The notes: generated by a model not told the origin, from the letters alone. Shown: positions 33,579-42,511, counted from the first letter of the stretch. The stretch: DNA of 45,098 nt from Amycolatopsis mediterranei (GCF_026017845.1 NZ_CP100416.1:2162145-2207242); one strand, 5' to 3'. Program-made: numbers and translations.

Positions 33579-33947
33579 ATGAACACCCTGGACGCGCTGG
33601 ACAAGCAGTCGCTGCGTTCCGACATCCCGGACTTCCGCCCGGGCGACACGCTCAAGGTGCACGTCCGCGTCATCGAGGGCAACCGCGAGCGCAACCAGGT
33701 CTTCCAGGGCGTCGTGATCCGCCGTCAGGGCGGCGGCATCCGGGAGACCTTCACCGTTCGCAAGGTCTCCTTCGGCGTCGGCGTGGAGCGCACCTTCCCG
33801 GTGCACTCGCCGAACCTGGCCGAGATCGAGGTGCACAAGCGCGGTGACGTGCGGCGCGCGAAGCTGTACTACCTCCGCGACCTGCGCGGCAAGAAGGCCA
33901 AGATCAAGGAGCGGCGCGAAAACCGCGAGACCGCTTCGGCTAACTGA
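33579..33947 (+). CDS. rplS: 50S ribosomal protein L19
   Basis: A 122-residue L19 at normal length: [60 protein letters not shown] and [20 protein letters not shown]. It sits at the 30S-50S interface. ATG 33579 has GAGGA at suitable distance; the open frame upstream is leader sequence. Confidence 0.96.
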   Translation: MNTLDALDKQSLRSDIPDFRPGDTLKVHVRVIEGNRERNQVFQGVVIRRQGGGIRETFTVRKVSFGVGVERTFPVHSPNLAEIEVHKRGDVRRAKLYYLRDLRGKKAKIKERRENRETASAN

Positions 33948-33966
33948 GTCACCACCCGGTTACCGG

Positions 33967-33972
33967 TAGCCT
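33967..33972 (+). promoter_or_regulatory. -10 element of leaderless lepB
   Basis: TAGCCT six bases before the GTG start of lepB, within ACCGGTTACCGGT. No strong -35 is visible. The spacing fixes the lepB start. Confidence 0.45.
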
Positions 33973-33978
33973 GACGAC

Positions 33979-34914
33979 GTGGCCGAACCCGTGTCCCAGA
34001 ACGCTCCCGAGGATGACCCCGATCGCTCCGAAGAGGACAAGCCCAGGCTGTCCCGTTCCGAGGAGCGCGGGGGATCCCGGCGGCGAGCCAAGCCCGCCAA
34101 GAAACGGTCGTTCTGGAAGGAACTGCCGATCCTGCTCGTGATCGCCCTGGTGCTCACGATCTTGATCCAGACATTCCTCGCGAAGGTCTTCATGATCCCT
34201 TCGGGCTCCATGGAGGCCACCCTGCACGGGTGTCCCGGGTGCACCGGCGACCGGATCCTGGTCGACCGGGTCACCTACGACTTCACCGAGCCCTCCCCGG
34301 GCGACGTGATCGTGTTCAAGGGTCCGCAGGCGTGGATCAACAACGAGATCGCCCCGCAGGAGTCGAGCAACATCGTCGTCCAGGGCCTGCGCGGTCTCGG
34401 CTCGCTGGTCGGGTTCGCCCCGCCGGACGAGCGCGACTTCGTCAAGCGGGTGATCGCGGTCGGCGGCCAGACCGTCCAGTGCTGCGACCAGCAGGGGCGC
34501 ATGATCGTGGACGGCAAGTCGCTCGACGAGCCGTACATCCACTGGGAAGACCCGTCGGTCCAGGAGCAGAAGACCTTCGAGCCGGTCAAGGTGCCGGCCG
34601 GGATGGTCTGGGTGCAGGGCGACAACCGCAACAACTCCGACGACTCGCGGTTCCAGGGCGGCGGCGGCGTGAACGGTGCGGTCCCGGTGGACAACATCAT
34701 CGGCAAGGCGCGGATCATCGTCCTGCCGCCGAGCCGGTGGGGCGGGATCACCGACCACAACCCGCAGGCGTCGGGGCAGCCGGTGGCACTGGGTGCGCCG
34801 GCCTGGCAGAGCGGGCTCCCGCTGGGTGCCGGGATCGCGGCGGCGTGGCCGGCGCTGTTCCTCGGGCGCAAGCTGAAGTCCGGACTGCGCCGGGCGGCCG
34901 GGCGGAAACCCTAG
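33979..34914 (+). CDS. lepB: signal peptidase I
   Basis: A membrane serine protease that removes Sec signal peptides. The 311-residue protein has a charged cytoplasmic N terminus (1-48), a membrane helix (about 49-68, LPILLVIALVLTILIQTFLA), catalytic Ser77 in MIPSGSMEATL, catalytic Lys156 in DFVKRVIAVGG, and the GDNRNNSDDSR box. A second hydrophobic segment near the C terminus (LPLGAGIAAAWPALFL) probably spans the membrane again. GTG 33979 is six bases after TAGCCT (33967-33972), so the message should be leaderless. Confidence 0.95.
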   Translation: MAEPVSQNAPEDDPDRSEEDKPRLSRSEERGGSRRRAKPAKKRSFWKELPILLVIALVLTILIQTFLAKVFMIPSGSMEATLHGCPGCTGDRILVDRVTYDFTEPSPGDVIVFKGPQAWINNEIAPQESSNIVVQGLRGLGSLVGFAPPDERDFVKRVIAVGGQTVQCCDQQGRMIVDGKSLDEPYIHWEDPSVQEQKTFEPVKVPAGMVWVQGDNRNNSDDSRFQGGGGVNGAVPVDNIIGKARIIVLPPSRWGGITDHNPQASGQPVALGAPAWQSGLPLGAGIAAAWPALFLGRKLKSGLRRAAGRKP

Positions 34915-34950
34915 CCACCCGACCTTTGCCGGCAGACGGGTGATCCAGCC

Positions 34951-35847
34951 TTGACACTTCCCGTTCCCCTGACGGCGGCCGAGCCGATCCGGCCACCGCG
35001 AGCCGTGGTGCGCGGCGACCTCTTCTGGGGTCTGCAGGGTGCACTCGACCGCCGTGGCCTCGGCCCGGTCGCCGGCGTGGACGAAGCCGGCGCCGGGGCG
35101 TGCGCGGGGCCGCTGGTGGTCGCGGCCTGCGTGCTGAAGCAGGGCGACGCGGCGAAGCTGATCGAGCTGACGGATTCGAAGATGATGACGGCCAAGGCGC
35201 GGGACCGGGTCTACGACCTGGTCCTCGCCCGGGCGGTCGACTACTCGGTGATCGTCATCCCGACCGAAGAGGTCGACCTCTACGGCATCCGGGTGATGAA
35301 CCTGGAGGGTATGCGCCGCGCCGCGGCGGCCCTGCGCGTGCAGCCGGGTTACGTCCTCACCGACGGGTTCCGCGTCCCGGGTCTGACGGCTCCGAACACG
35401 GCGGTCATCAAGGGCGACCGGTCGGTGGCCTGCATCGCGGCCGCGTCCGTGCTGGCGAAGGTGACGCGAGACCGCATCATGGCGGGCTACCACGACGACT
35501 TCCCGCACTACGGGTTCGACGTGCACAAGGGGTACAGCACATCCGACCACCTGGCGGCGCTGCGGGAGCACGGGCCCAGCGACGTCCACCGCTGGTCGTA
35601 CACGAACGTGGCCACGGTGGCCGTCAAGCACGGCCTGCGCCCGGCGCGGCCGGTCCTGCTGACGTACGCGGCGCTGGAAAAAGCCATGGAGACGCCCGGC
35701 GCGGCCGGCCTGGCCGCGGTCCTCGACGAGGCATTAGAGCCACAACTCAGCCTGCCGCTGCATGCCCCGGCCGCGGGTGTGGGTCACAATGAACGCTCCG
35801 CCGGCGGAGCAGCAGCACGATCCCGAGGAGGGGCGCGGATTTCATGA
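34951..35847 (+). CDS. rnhB: ribonuclease HII with an altered GRG motif
   Basis: Nicks RNA/DNA hybrids and removes embedded ribonucleotides. The DEDD residues are present: Asp44 and Glu45 in AGVDEAGAGACAGPLV, Asp138 in VLTDGFRVPG, and Asp156 in IKGDRSVACIAAASVLAKV. The GRG motif that recognises the ribose 2'-OH reads GAG, with Ala48 where Arg is expected, and the DSKKL segment reads DSKMM. The TTG start at 34951 gives 298 residues; later GTG codons are possible. The C-terminal ~40 residues are variable. It overlaps the next gene by four bases. Confidence 0.9.
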   Translation: MTLPVPLTAAEPIRPPRAVVRGDLFWGLQGALDRRGLGPVAGVDEAGAGACAGPLVVAACVLKQGDAAKLIELTDSKMMTAKARDRVYDLVLARAVDYSVIVIPTEEVDLYGIRVMNLEGMRRAAAALRVQPGYVLTDGFRVPGLTAPNTAVIKGDRSVACIAAASVLAKVTRDRIMAGYHDDFPHYGFDVHKGYSTSDHLAALREHGPSDVHRWSYTNVATVAVKHGLRPARPVLLTYAALEKAMETPGAAGLAAVLDEALEPQLSLPLHAPAAGVGHNERSAGGAAARSRGGARIS

Positions 35848-36167
35848 GCGCAGAGGATCTCGAGAAGTACGAGACCGAGATGGAGCTCTCGCTGTACCGC
35901 GAGTACCGCGACATAGTGGGCCAGTTCTCGTACGTGGTGGAGACCGAGCGGCGGTTCTACCTGGCGAACGCGGTGGACGTCCAGGTCCGGGACGGCGGCG
36001 GCGAGGTGTACTTCGAGGTCCGCATGTCCGACGCGTGGGTCTGGGACATGTACCGCCCGGCCCGCTTCGTCAAGCACGTCCGGGTCATCACGTTCAAGGA
36101 CGTCAACGTGGAGGAGCTGGACAAGCCGGACCTCCGCCTCCCCGAAGACGGGCCGTTCTCGGGTTAG
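35844..36167 (+). CDS. conserved actinobacterial DUF2469 protein
   Basis: A 107-residue protein starting MSAEDLEKYETEMELSLYRE, with EYRDIVGQFSYVVETERRFY and DAWVWDMYRPARFVKHVRVI. This family is found next to rnhB and yraN in most actinobacteria but its role is unknown. ATG 35844 overlaps the rnhB stop and has GAGGAGG upstream. It ends 24 bases before a strong terminator. Confidence 0.92.
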   Translation: MSAEDLEKYETEMELSLYREYRDIVGQFSYVVETERRFYLANAVDVQVRDGGGEVYFEVRMSDAWVWDMYRPARFVKHVRVITFKDVNVEELDKPDLRLPEDGPFSG

Positions 36168-36191
36168 TCCCGGTTCCGACCGACCTACCGG

Positions 36192-36230
36192 CCGCGCCGG
36201 CTCGCTGGACGAGCCGGCGCGGTTCTTTTT
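36192..36230 (+). terminator. strong intrinsic terminator after the lepB-rnhB-DUF2469 genes
   Basis: CCGCGCCGGCTCG (36192-36204) pairs perfectly with CGAGCCGGCGCGG (36210-36222) around a five-base loop, followed by TTCTTTTT (36223-36230). This is a textbook Rho-independent terminator and the clearest in the window. Confidence 0.92.
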
Positions 36231-36296
36231 CGCGGCCTCGTTCGCTAGCACACCCCACCGACAGTCCGGATCGTTCGAGCCCGATCCGTGGACCAG

Positions 36297-36323
36297 TTGT
36301 CCCCAACACCCCGGTTGTCCACA
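36297..36323 (+). promoter_or_regulatory. two DnaA-box-like sequences upstream of yraN-comM
   Basis: TTGTCCACA (36315-36323) equals the actinobacterial DnaA-box consensus, and TTGTCCCCA (36297-36305) differs by one base, 18 bp apart. Both lie in the 211-bp gap between terminator and yraN, possibly near the operon promoter. Confidence 0.4.
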
Positions 36324-36441
36324 GCTGCGCGATCCGGGTCTGGTGAACCCCGTCCGCCCGCTGGCATCGTCGAACGCACACGCACCGTGATCGCCGGGAC
36401 CGCCCCGGTGACGGGAGCGAACCGACGAGGGGGCGAACACG

Positions 36442-36819
36442 ATGACGGGCACCGACGAGCTCGCAAGACACCGCCGCGATCTGGGTGCCTGGGGCGAGGA
36501 CATCGCCCTCGGCTACCTCCGGGACCGCGGCCTCGTCCTGTTGGCCCGCAACTGGCGCTGCCGCGAAGGCGAGCTGGACCTCGTCTTCACCGACCGCACC
36601 CGGATCATCGTCTGCGAGGTGAAAACCCGCTCCGGCACCGAATTCGGCCTCCCCACGGAAACGGTTACCGAAGAGAAAGCAGGCCGGGTCCGCCGAGCCG
36701 CTCAACGCTGGCTCCGCGAATTCCGCCTCGGCTGGTGTTCCGTGCGCTACGACGTGGTCACGATCCTCGCGGAACCGGGCACCCGGCCGCGGCTGCAGCA
36801 CATCGAGGCGGCGTTCTGA
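36442..36819 (+). CDS. YraN/UPF0102 nuclease-like protein
   Basis: A 125-residue endonuclease-fold protein: RHRRDLGAWGEDIALGYLRD, LARNWRCREGELDLVFTDRT and IIVCEVKTRSG, where E-L-D and E-V-K give the PD-(D/E)XK-type metal site. Family function is unclear but it is always near comM and dprA, suggesting DNA processing. ATG 36442 is preceded by GAGGGGG. It overlaps comM at TGATG. Confidence 0.9.
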   Translation: MTGTDELARHRRDLGAWGEDIALGYLRDRGLVLLARNWRCREGELDLVFTDRTRIIVCEVKTRSGTEFGLPTETVTEEKAGRVRRAAQRWLREFRLGWCSVRYDVVTILAEPGTRPRLQHIEAAF

Positions 36820-38330
36820 TGCCCATCGCCAAAGCCTGGTCCGCGGGCCTGCTCGGCATCAACGGCCGGGTGATCGAGATCGAAGCCGACCTCGGCGGCG
36901 GGCTGAGCCGGATCACCCTCGTGGGCCTGCCGGACGCCGGGTTGCGCGAGGCGAAGGACCGCGTCCGGTCCGCCGTCCGCAATTCCGGGCAGCCCTGGCC
37001 CGACGGCAAGGTCACGCTGGGTCTGTCCCCGGCGAACCTCCCCAAGATGGGGTCCGCCTTCGACCTGGGCATCGCCGCGGCGGTGCTCGCGGCATCGGGG
37101 GCGGTCCCGGCCACCCGCCTGCTCGGCACGGTGTTGCTCGGCGAGCTCGCCTTGGACGGCCGGATCCGCGCGGTCCGCGGCATCCTCCCGGGCCTGCTGG
37201 CGGCCCGGGCGGCCGGCTACGGACGAGCCGTCGTGCCGACGGACTCCCTCGTCGAGGCGGCCCTCGTGGACGGCATCGAAGTCGCGGGCGCGCCGCACCT
37301 GCGGGACTTCGTGGCTTGGCTGAATCGCGAAGCCGAGCTGGCCCACCCGGAGCCGCCGGGCCCGGCGACACCGCCGGACGTGCCGGATCTCGCGGACGTC
37401 GTCGGCCAGCCGGAGGCCCGCTGGGCCCTGGAGGTCGCCGCGGCGGGTGGTCACCACCTCCTTCTCACCGGACCGCCCGGTGTGGGCAAGACGATGCTGG
37501 CGAAGCGGCTGCCCGGGCTCCTCCCGCAGCTGACACCGGAGGAGTCCTTGGAGGTCACCGCGGTCCACTCGGTCGACGGTTCGCTGTCGAAGTTCTCGCC
37601 GCTGGTCACCGTCCCACCGTTCGTCGCCCCGCACTACTCGATCTCCTTGCCGGCGCTGATCGGCGGAGGCAGCGGGATCGCTTCACCGGGCGCGATCAGC
37701 CGGGCACACCGAGGTGTGTTGTTCCTCGACGAGGTCTGCGAATTCGGCGGGCAGTGCCTCGAGTCGCTCCGGACGGTCCTCGAAGAAGGCGAGGTGCGCA
37801 TTTCCCGGGTCAAGGGATCGATCACCTACCCCGCGCGGTTCCAGCTGGTCCTCGCGACCAACCCGTGTGCGTGCGCGCCGCCGAAGGAATCGGACTGCGT
37901 CTGCTCGCCGAGTGCCCGCCGCCGCTACCTCGCCAAGCTTTCCGGACCGCTGCTCGATCGCGTCGACCTGAGGGTCCGGTTGCGCCCGCTGACCGCGATC
38001 AGCGCGCACGACACCGGCGCGGCGGAGCCATCGGAAGCGGTGCGCCAGCGCGTCTTCGCAGCTCGCGAGCGCGCGGCACACCGCTGGAGCGAACACGGCT
38101 GGCTGTCCAACTCGGAGGTACCCGGCCCAGCCCTCCGTCGTCAGTTCGCCCTGCCGGCCAACGCAACGACCCTGCTGGACAGAGCCATGAACAGAGGCGC
38201 CCTGAGCGGCCGAGGCGCCGACCGTTGCTTGCGAATAGCCTGGACATTGGCCGACCTGGACGCCGAGCCCCGCCCGGGCCCCGAACAAGTCGGCGCAGCA
38301 CTGGCGTTCCGAGAGCGAGTGGCGGCATGA
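36819..38330 (+). CDS. comM: ComM/YifB-family Mg-chelatase-like AAA+ ATPase
   Basis: A 503-residue hexameric helicase-like ATPase that promotes branch migration during natural transformation in other bacteria. The N-terminal Lon-like domain reads AWSAGLLGINGRVIEIEADL and GLPDAGLREAKDRVRSAVRN; the AAA+ core has LTGPPGVGKTMLAKRLPGLL (Walker A) and HRGVLFLDEVCEF (Walker B, with VC where LP is more usual); a Cys cluster (NPCACAPPKESDCVC) follows and the C-terminal helical domain closes it. ATG 36819 overlaps the yraN stop. Its own stop overlaps the start of the repeat-derived ORF at 38327 (ATGA). Confidence 0.93.
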   Translation: MPIAKAWSAGLLGINGRVIEIEADLGGGLSRITLVGLPDAGLREAKDRVRSAVRNSGQPWPDGKVTLGLSPANLPKMGSAFDLGIAAAVLAASGAVPATRLLGTVLLGELALDGRIRAVRGILPGLLAARAAGYGRAVVPTDSLVEAALVDGIEVAGAPHLRDFVAWLNREAELAHPEPPGPATPPDVPDLADVVGQPEARWALEVAAAGGHHLLLTGPPGVGKTMLAKRLPGLLPQLTPEESLEVTAVHSVDGSLSKFSPLVTVPPFVAPHYSISLPALIGGGSGIASPGAISRAHRGVLFLDEVCEFGGQCLESLRTVLEEGEVRISRVKGSITYPARFQLVLATNPCACAPPKESDCVCSPSARRRYLAKLSGPLLDRVDLRVRLRPLTAISAHDTGAAEPSEAVRQRVFAARERAAHRWSEHGWLSNSEVPGPALRRQFALPANATTLLDRAMNRGALSGRGADRCLRIAWTLADLDAEPRPGPEQVGAALAFRERVAA

Positions 38331-38740
38331 CCCCCGCCAAGCCACGGCCGGCCACCCCCTCCCGGCGGCGGATGGCCGAGCCACCGGCGGCCGTCATGGT
38401 CGTCGCCTCCGAGCTCACGCGGGTCGTTCGTCAAGGCCATGCGGTCAAGCCACCGGCGGCCGCCGTGGTCGCTGTCGTCTTCGAATGCGACCGGTCGCTT
38501 TTCGAGAGGGCCCGATCGAGTCACCGACGCCCGCCATGGTCTCTGTCTCCGAGCTGGGGCGGCCTCGCTTTTCGAGAGCGGGCGGTCGAGCCATCGGCGG
38601 CCGTCATGATCGTCTCCGAGCGCGGACAGGTCGCTATTCAGGAGCAGGCGGTCAAGCCGCCGGCGTCGACTCGCGTGGCGTCAGTCGGCGGTCACGAGCC
38701 GGCGTCGATAACGGCCATTCGGGAGAGGGTGACGCCATGA
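38327..38740 (+). CDS. repeat-derived ORF 1, coupled to comM
   Basis: 137 residues, MTPAKPRPATPSRRRMAEPP at the start and RERVTP at the end. It consists of four to five degenerate copies of a short (M)AEPPAAVMVVxSE-type motif, also read as VKPPAA and VEPSAA. ATG overlaps the comM stop and its own stop overlaps the next ORF start, both as ATGA. No fold is recognisable. It may be translated by coupling, or may only be a ribosome bridge between comM and dprA. Confidence 0.45.
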   Translation: MTPAKPRPATPSRRRMAEPPAAVMVVASELTRVVRQGHAVKPPAAAVVAVVFECDRSLFERARSSHRRPPWSLSPSWGGLAFRERAVEPSAAVMIVSERGQVAIQEQAVKPPASTRVASVGGHEPASITAIRERVTP

Positions 38741-39326
38741 GCCCCGACAAGCTGGGGCCGGCTTGTGCCTCGCTGCTGCGGGTGGCCGAGCCGCCAGGAC
38801 TCGCCATTGTCTTCGTCCGCGAGTGCGGTCGGGTCGTTTTTCGGGAGCAGGTGGTCGAGCCGTCGGCGTCGGTCGGCGTCGCCTTTGCCGGAGAGTCCGA
38901 TGTTGGCTGTTCGGGAGCAGGTGGCGGCATGAGACCCGACAAGCTGCGGCTGGCCGGCCCCTCCCTGCTGCGGGTCGCCCAGCCATCGACGCTTGCCATG
39001 GTCTTCGTTTCCGAGTGCGGTCGGGTCGTTTTTCGGAAGCAGGTGGTCGAGCCGTTGGCGTCAGTCGGCGTCGCGTTTGCCGGAGAGTCCGATGTTGGCT
39101 GTTCGGGAGCAGGTGGCGGCATGAGACCCGACAAGCTGCGGCTGGCCGGCCCCTCCCTGCTGCGGGTCGCCCAGCCACTGGCACCCGCCCTGGTCGCCTT
39201 CATCGCTGAGCTCGGGCTGGTGGCTTTCCGGGATCGAGGGCTCGAGCAGCTGGCGTCGGCTGGCGTGGCACTCGCCGGCGATTGCGAGCCGGTGCCGATG
39301 GTGAACGTTCGGAAGCGGGTGGGGGC
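38327..39326 (+). repeat. tandem repeat block made of dprA 5'-end copies
   Basis: About 1 kb between comM and dprA. From 38737 on, units start ATGAG at 38737, 38929 and 39121, a 192-bp period, and dprA itself starts ATGAG at 39327. Each unit opens like DprA (for example LLRVAEPP and ALVAFIAELG). Copies 38821-38985 and 39013-39177 differ at four of 165 positions. From 38371 to 38730, shorter degenerate units of about 65-80 bp repeat the GAGCCACCGGCGGCCG core with GTCATGGTCGTC. The block is open in frame throughout. It looks like recurrent slippage or unequal duplication of the dprA start. Confidence 0.8.
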
Positions 39327-39330
39327 ATGA
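38737..39330 (+). CDS. repeat-derived ORF 2, three dprA-start-like units
   Basis: 197 residues in three units of about 64 residues, each starting with Met (38737, 38929, 39121): [20 protein letters not shown], then MRPDKLRLAGPSLLRVAQPS, then MRPDKLRLAGPSLLRVAQPL. The first part of each resembles DprA residues 1-30; a Val/Ala/Gly-rich extension (VVEPSASVGVAFAGE) follows that DprA lacks. The internal Met codons could act as further starts. The stop overlaps the dprA start (ATGA). Probably not an enzyme; whether the protein accumulates is unknown. Confidence 0.5.
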   Translation: MSPDKLGPACASLLRVAEPPGLAIVFVRECGRVVFREQVVEPSASVGVAFAGESDVGCSGAGGGMRPDKLRLAGPSLLRVAQPSTLAMVFVSECGRVVFRKQVVEPLASVGVAFAGESDVGCSGAGGGMRPDKLRLAGPSLLRVAQPLAPALVAFIAELGLVAFRDRGLEQLASAGVALAGDCEPVPMVNVRKRVGA

Positions 39331-40469
39331 GTGCCGATGAGCTGCGGCGGGCTCGCGCGTACCTGCTGCGGGTGGCCGAGCCGCCGGCCGCCGCCCTCGT
39401 TGCGTTTGTTGCCGAACACGGGCCGATAGCGGCAGCCGCGCGGGTCCGGCGGGGCGATTGCCCGGACGAAGTGCTCAAGGTGACCGAGGCGCGGCGGGAC
39501 TACGACCTCGTCAGCCAGGACTTCGCCCGAGCCGCAGCGGCCGGCGCTCGGCTGGTCGTGCCCGAGGACGACGAGTGGCCCGCTTGGCCACTGCTCGTTC
39601 TGGACCAAGCGGCCGGGCGAGGCGTTGCCGAAGCCGTGCCGCCCTTGGCCTTGTGGGTTGCCGGGGAGGTTGCGCTCGGCACCGCGGCCGATCGGGCCGT
39701 GGCCATCGTCGGCGCTCGTGCCGCGACCGACTACGGCGAACACCACGCCGCCGAGTTCGCCTACGGCCTGGCCGGCCGGGGCGTGCCCGTGTTCTCGGGG
39801 GCCGCCTACGGCATCGACGGCGCGGCCCATCGCGGCGCGCTCGCCGCCGAGGGCGTCACCGTCGCGGTGTTGGGATGCGCCGTCGACAACGGCTATCCGG
39901 CAGGGCACATCGGGCTGCTGAACCGGATCGCCGGCTCCGGCGGCGCTGTCATCAGCGAGTACCCGCCCGGCACCCCGCCGGCGCGGCACCGCTTCCTCGT
40001 CCGCAACCGGCTCATCGCTGCCCTCACCGAGGGCACCCTGGTGGTCGAGGCGGGACGGCGCAGCGGCGCCCGCAACACCGCGAGCACCGCCGGCGCCCTC
40101 GGCAAGGTGGTGATGGCCCTGCCCGGACCGGTTTCGTCGGGGATGTCCATCGGCTGTCACGAACTGATCCGCGACGCCAAAGCGACGCTGGTCTCCACCG
40201 TCGACGAAGTTCTCGAGACCGTCGGACGGTTCGGCCTCGCCGAGGACACCGTTTCGAGCCGGCCGAAACGGCGTACCGACCGGCTGGGGCCCGACGCGTT
40301 GCGCGCCTTCGAGGCACTGGCCGTGCGCGCCGACCGGTCCGACGCCGAGGTCGCGGCCGAATCCGGCCTCCCGTTGCGGCGGGTGCGGGCGTTGCTGCCC
40401 GAACTGGAAATCGACGGATTCGCCGTCCGCGGGGAAGCCGGCTGGCGACGACGGAAGGAAAGCGCGTGA
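39327..40469 (+). CDS. dprA: DNA-processing protein DprA (Smf)
   Basis: Binds incoming single-stranded DNA and loads RecA. The 380-residue protein has an N-terminal SAM-like domain (1-~70, [20 protein letters not shown]), a Rossmann-like core with [75 protein letters not shown] and [14 protein letters not shown], and a C-terminal winged-helix DML1-like domain ([20 protein letters not shown]). ATG 39327 matches family length. It is downstream of and coupled to the repeat block formed from its own 5' end. Confidence 0.95.
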   Translation: MSADELRRARAYLLRVAEPPAAALVAFVAEHGPIAAAARVRRGDCPDEVLKVTEARRDYDLVSQDFARAAAAGARLVVPEDDEWPAWPLLVLDQAAGRGVAEAVPPLALWVAGEVALGTAADRAVAIVGARAATDYGEHHAAEFAYGLAGRGVPVFSGAAYGIDGAAHRGALAAEGVTVAVLGCAVDNGYPAGHIGLLNRIAGSGGAVISEYPPGTPPARHRFLVRNRLIAALTEGTLVVEAGRRSGARNTASTAGALGKVVMALPGPVSSGMSIGCHELIRDAKATLVSTVDEVLETVGRFGLAEDTVSSRPKRRTDRLGPDALRAFEALAVRADRSDAEVAAESGLPLRRVRALLPELEIDGFAVRGEAGWRRRKESA

Positions 40470-40572
40470 CCACGACGAAATCCGGGCGAAATGGTCGACG
40501 ACGTTCGGCCGGTCCGGTGGGGCCGCGTGGCGATCCTTGACCGAAGGCGGTTGTTCGCGCAGCGTGACAGCC

Positions 40573-41553
40573 ATGCCGCCACCACGCTCCGGACGGGCCC
40601 GCCGTCCCGACCTGCGCGCGCTGCGGGCCGCGTTGCCCGAGCCCGTGCGGGCCGTCGTCACCGCCTACGAACGGCACCTCGGGCTCGAACGCGGCCTGTC
40701 CGCGCACACCGTCCGGGCGTACGTCGGCGATGCGGTGTCGCTGCTGGGGTTCGTCGTGGACGGTGGTAGCGAGGTCGCGGAGCTGGACCTCGCCCGGCTG
40801 CGCGCGTGGCTCGCCGCCCAGCAGTCCGGTGGGGCGAGCCGGACGACGCTCGCCCGGCGGGCCGCTTCGGCGCGGACGTTCACCGCCTGGGCGCACCGCA
40901 CCGGCGTCCTGGCCACCGACCCGGGCGGGCGGCTCGCGGCGCCGCGGGCGCACCGCACCCTGCCCGGGGTGCTGCGTGCCGGGCAGGCGGGGGAAGTCAT
41001 GCAGGCGTCGGCCGCCGGCGCGGCGCAACGTGATCCCGTCGCCCTGCGTGATCGCGCGATCGTCGAGCTGCTCTACGCCACCGGCATCCGCGTGTCCGAG
41101 TTGTGCGGGCTGGACGTCGGCGAGGCCGACTTCTCCCGTCGTGTCGTGACGGTGCTGGGGAAGGGCGGCAAGGAACGGGTCGTCCCGTTCGGCGTTCCGG
41201 CGGCGGAGGCGCTCGCGGACTGGATCGACGAGGGGCGGCCGAAGATCATCACCGAAAGCGGTGGTGAGAGCGCCGAGGCCGCGCTTTTCCTCGGTGTCCG
41301 GGGCAAACGCGTGGACCCGCGTGCGGTGCGGCGCGTCGTGCACGACGCCGTCACGGCGGTGCCCGGAGCACTCGACATGGGGCCCCACGGCCTGCGGCAT
41401 TCCGCCGCGACGCATCTGCTCGAAGGGGGTGCCGATCTCAGGAGCGTTCAGGAACTGCTTGGTCACGCTACGCTTGCCACGACGCAGCTCTACACTCATG
41501 TGACCGTCGACCGGTTGAAAGCGATCCATGACCGAGCGCACCCCAGGGCCTGA
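40573..41553 (+). CDS. xerC: tyrosine recombinase XerC
   Basis: Site-specific recombinase for chromosome dimer resolution at dif, acting with XerD. The 326-residue protein has a SAM-like N-terminal domain ([20 protein letters not shown]) and a catalytic domain with the full set: Arg173 in [12 protein letters not shown], Lys200 in [12 protein letters not shown], His272 and Arg275 in [12 protein letters not shown], His298 in [13 protein letters not shown] and Tyr307. ATG 40573 is chosen; TTG 40537 and GTG 40564 are in-frame alternatives. It overlaps whiG by 26 bp. Confidence 0.93.
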   Translation: MPPPRSGRARRPDLRALRAALPEPVRAVVTAYERHLGLERGLSAHTVRAYVGDAVSLLGFVVDGGSEVAELDLARLRAWLAAQQSGGASRTTLARRAASARTFTAWAHRTGVLATDPGGRLAAPRAHRTLPGVLRAGQAGEVMQASAAGAAQRDPVALRDRAIVELLYATGIRVSELCGLDVGEADFSRRVVTVLGKGGKERVVPFGVPAAEALADWIDEGRPKIITESGGESAEAALFLGVRGKRVDPRAVRRVVHDAVTAVPGALDMGPHGLRHSAATHLLEGGADLRSVQELLGHATLATTQLYTHVTVDRLKAIHDRAHPRA

Positions 41554-42511
41554 GGCGGTCCGGGGAGGCTCGCCGGGGTCGTCACCAGCAGGCCCGGCGG
41601 CGCACGCGCATCCGCACGAGCACGGAGACGACACTGAGCCGCATGCCGAGAACGACTGTGCAATGACCGCAGGCCCGCACGTGACCGAAGCCGCCGGAGT
41701 GACCACTCACGGTGAGGTTGCCGCGCCCGCGGAAACCCGGGTCGGCTACGACGTGGACGCCGGGATCGCGGCCCTGTGGCAGCAGTTCGCCGACAGCCCG
41801 GACCAGGCGTCGCGCGATCGGCTCGTGCTGCACTACGCCCCGCTCGTCAAGTACGTCGCCGGCCGGGTCGGCACCGGGCTGCCCACCCACATCGACGTCG
41901 GTGACCTCGTGCAGTCGGGCATCTTCGGGCTCGTCGACGCGATCGAGAAGTTCGACCCCGAGCGCGGCCTGCGCTTCGAGACGTACGCGATGCAGCGCAT
42001 CCGCGGCGCGATCCTCGACGACCTCCGTTCGCAGGACTGGGTGCCGCGCGCGGTGCGCAGCAAGGCCAAGGAGGCCGAGCGCGCGATGGAGCGCCTCGGC
42101 GCCCGCCTGCACCGCACCCCGACCGACGCGGAGCTCGCCGCCGAACTCGGCATCGGCCTCGACGACCTGCGCGACTTCTACGGCCAGCTGCAGCTGACCA
42201 GCGTCGTCGCGCTGGAGGACCTGGTGGCCGCGGGCAAGGACAGCGGCTCCCTGGTCGACACGCTGCCCGACGACGACGCCGTCGACCCGGTCGCGGTGCT
42301 CGTCGACCAGGACAACCGCCGCCAGCTCGCCCAGGCGATCGCGCAGCTGACCGAGCGGGACAAGATCGTGGTCAGCCTCTACTACTTCGAAAGCCTGACC
42401 CTCGCCGAGATCGGCAAGGTTCTCGGGGTCACGGAGTCGCGGGTGAGCCAGCTGCACACGCGGGCCGTCATGCGGCTGCGCGCCAAGCTGGTCGAGCAGA
42501 CCGGCACCTGA
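41528..42511 (+). CDS. whiG: FliA/WhiG-type RNA polymerase sigma factor
   Basis: Sigma-28-like factor; in Streptomyces WhiG starts spore-chain formation. Region 2 is at [20 protein letters not shown] and [20 protein letters not shown] with [18 protein letters not shown]; region 3 at [20 protein letters not shown]; region 4 at [20 protein letters not shown]. The 327-residue form from ATG 41528 has an N-terminal extension of ~70 residues rich in Pro, His and Glu ([20 protein letters not shown]) not seen in Streptomyces WhiG; ATG 41663 or GTG 41699 would remove most of it. The order dprA-xer-whiG-M23-rpsB is conserved. Confidence 0.9.
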   Translation: MTERTPGPEAVRGGSPGSSPAGPAAHAHPHEHGDDTEPHAENDCAMTAGPHVTEAAGVTTHGEVAAPAETRVGYDVDAGIAALWQQFADSPDQASRDRLVLHYAPLVKYVAGRVGTGLPTHIDVGDLVQSGIFGLVDAIEKFDPERGLRFETYAMQRIRGAILDDLRSQDWVPRAVRSKAKEAERAMERLGARLHRTPTDAELAAELGIGLDDLRDFYGQLQLTSVVALEDLVAAGKDSGSLVDTLPDDDAVDPVAVLVDQDNRRQLAQAIAQLTERDKIVVSLYYFESLTLAEIGKVLGVTESRVSQLHTRAVMRLRAKLVEQTGT

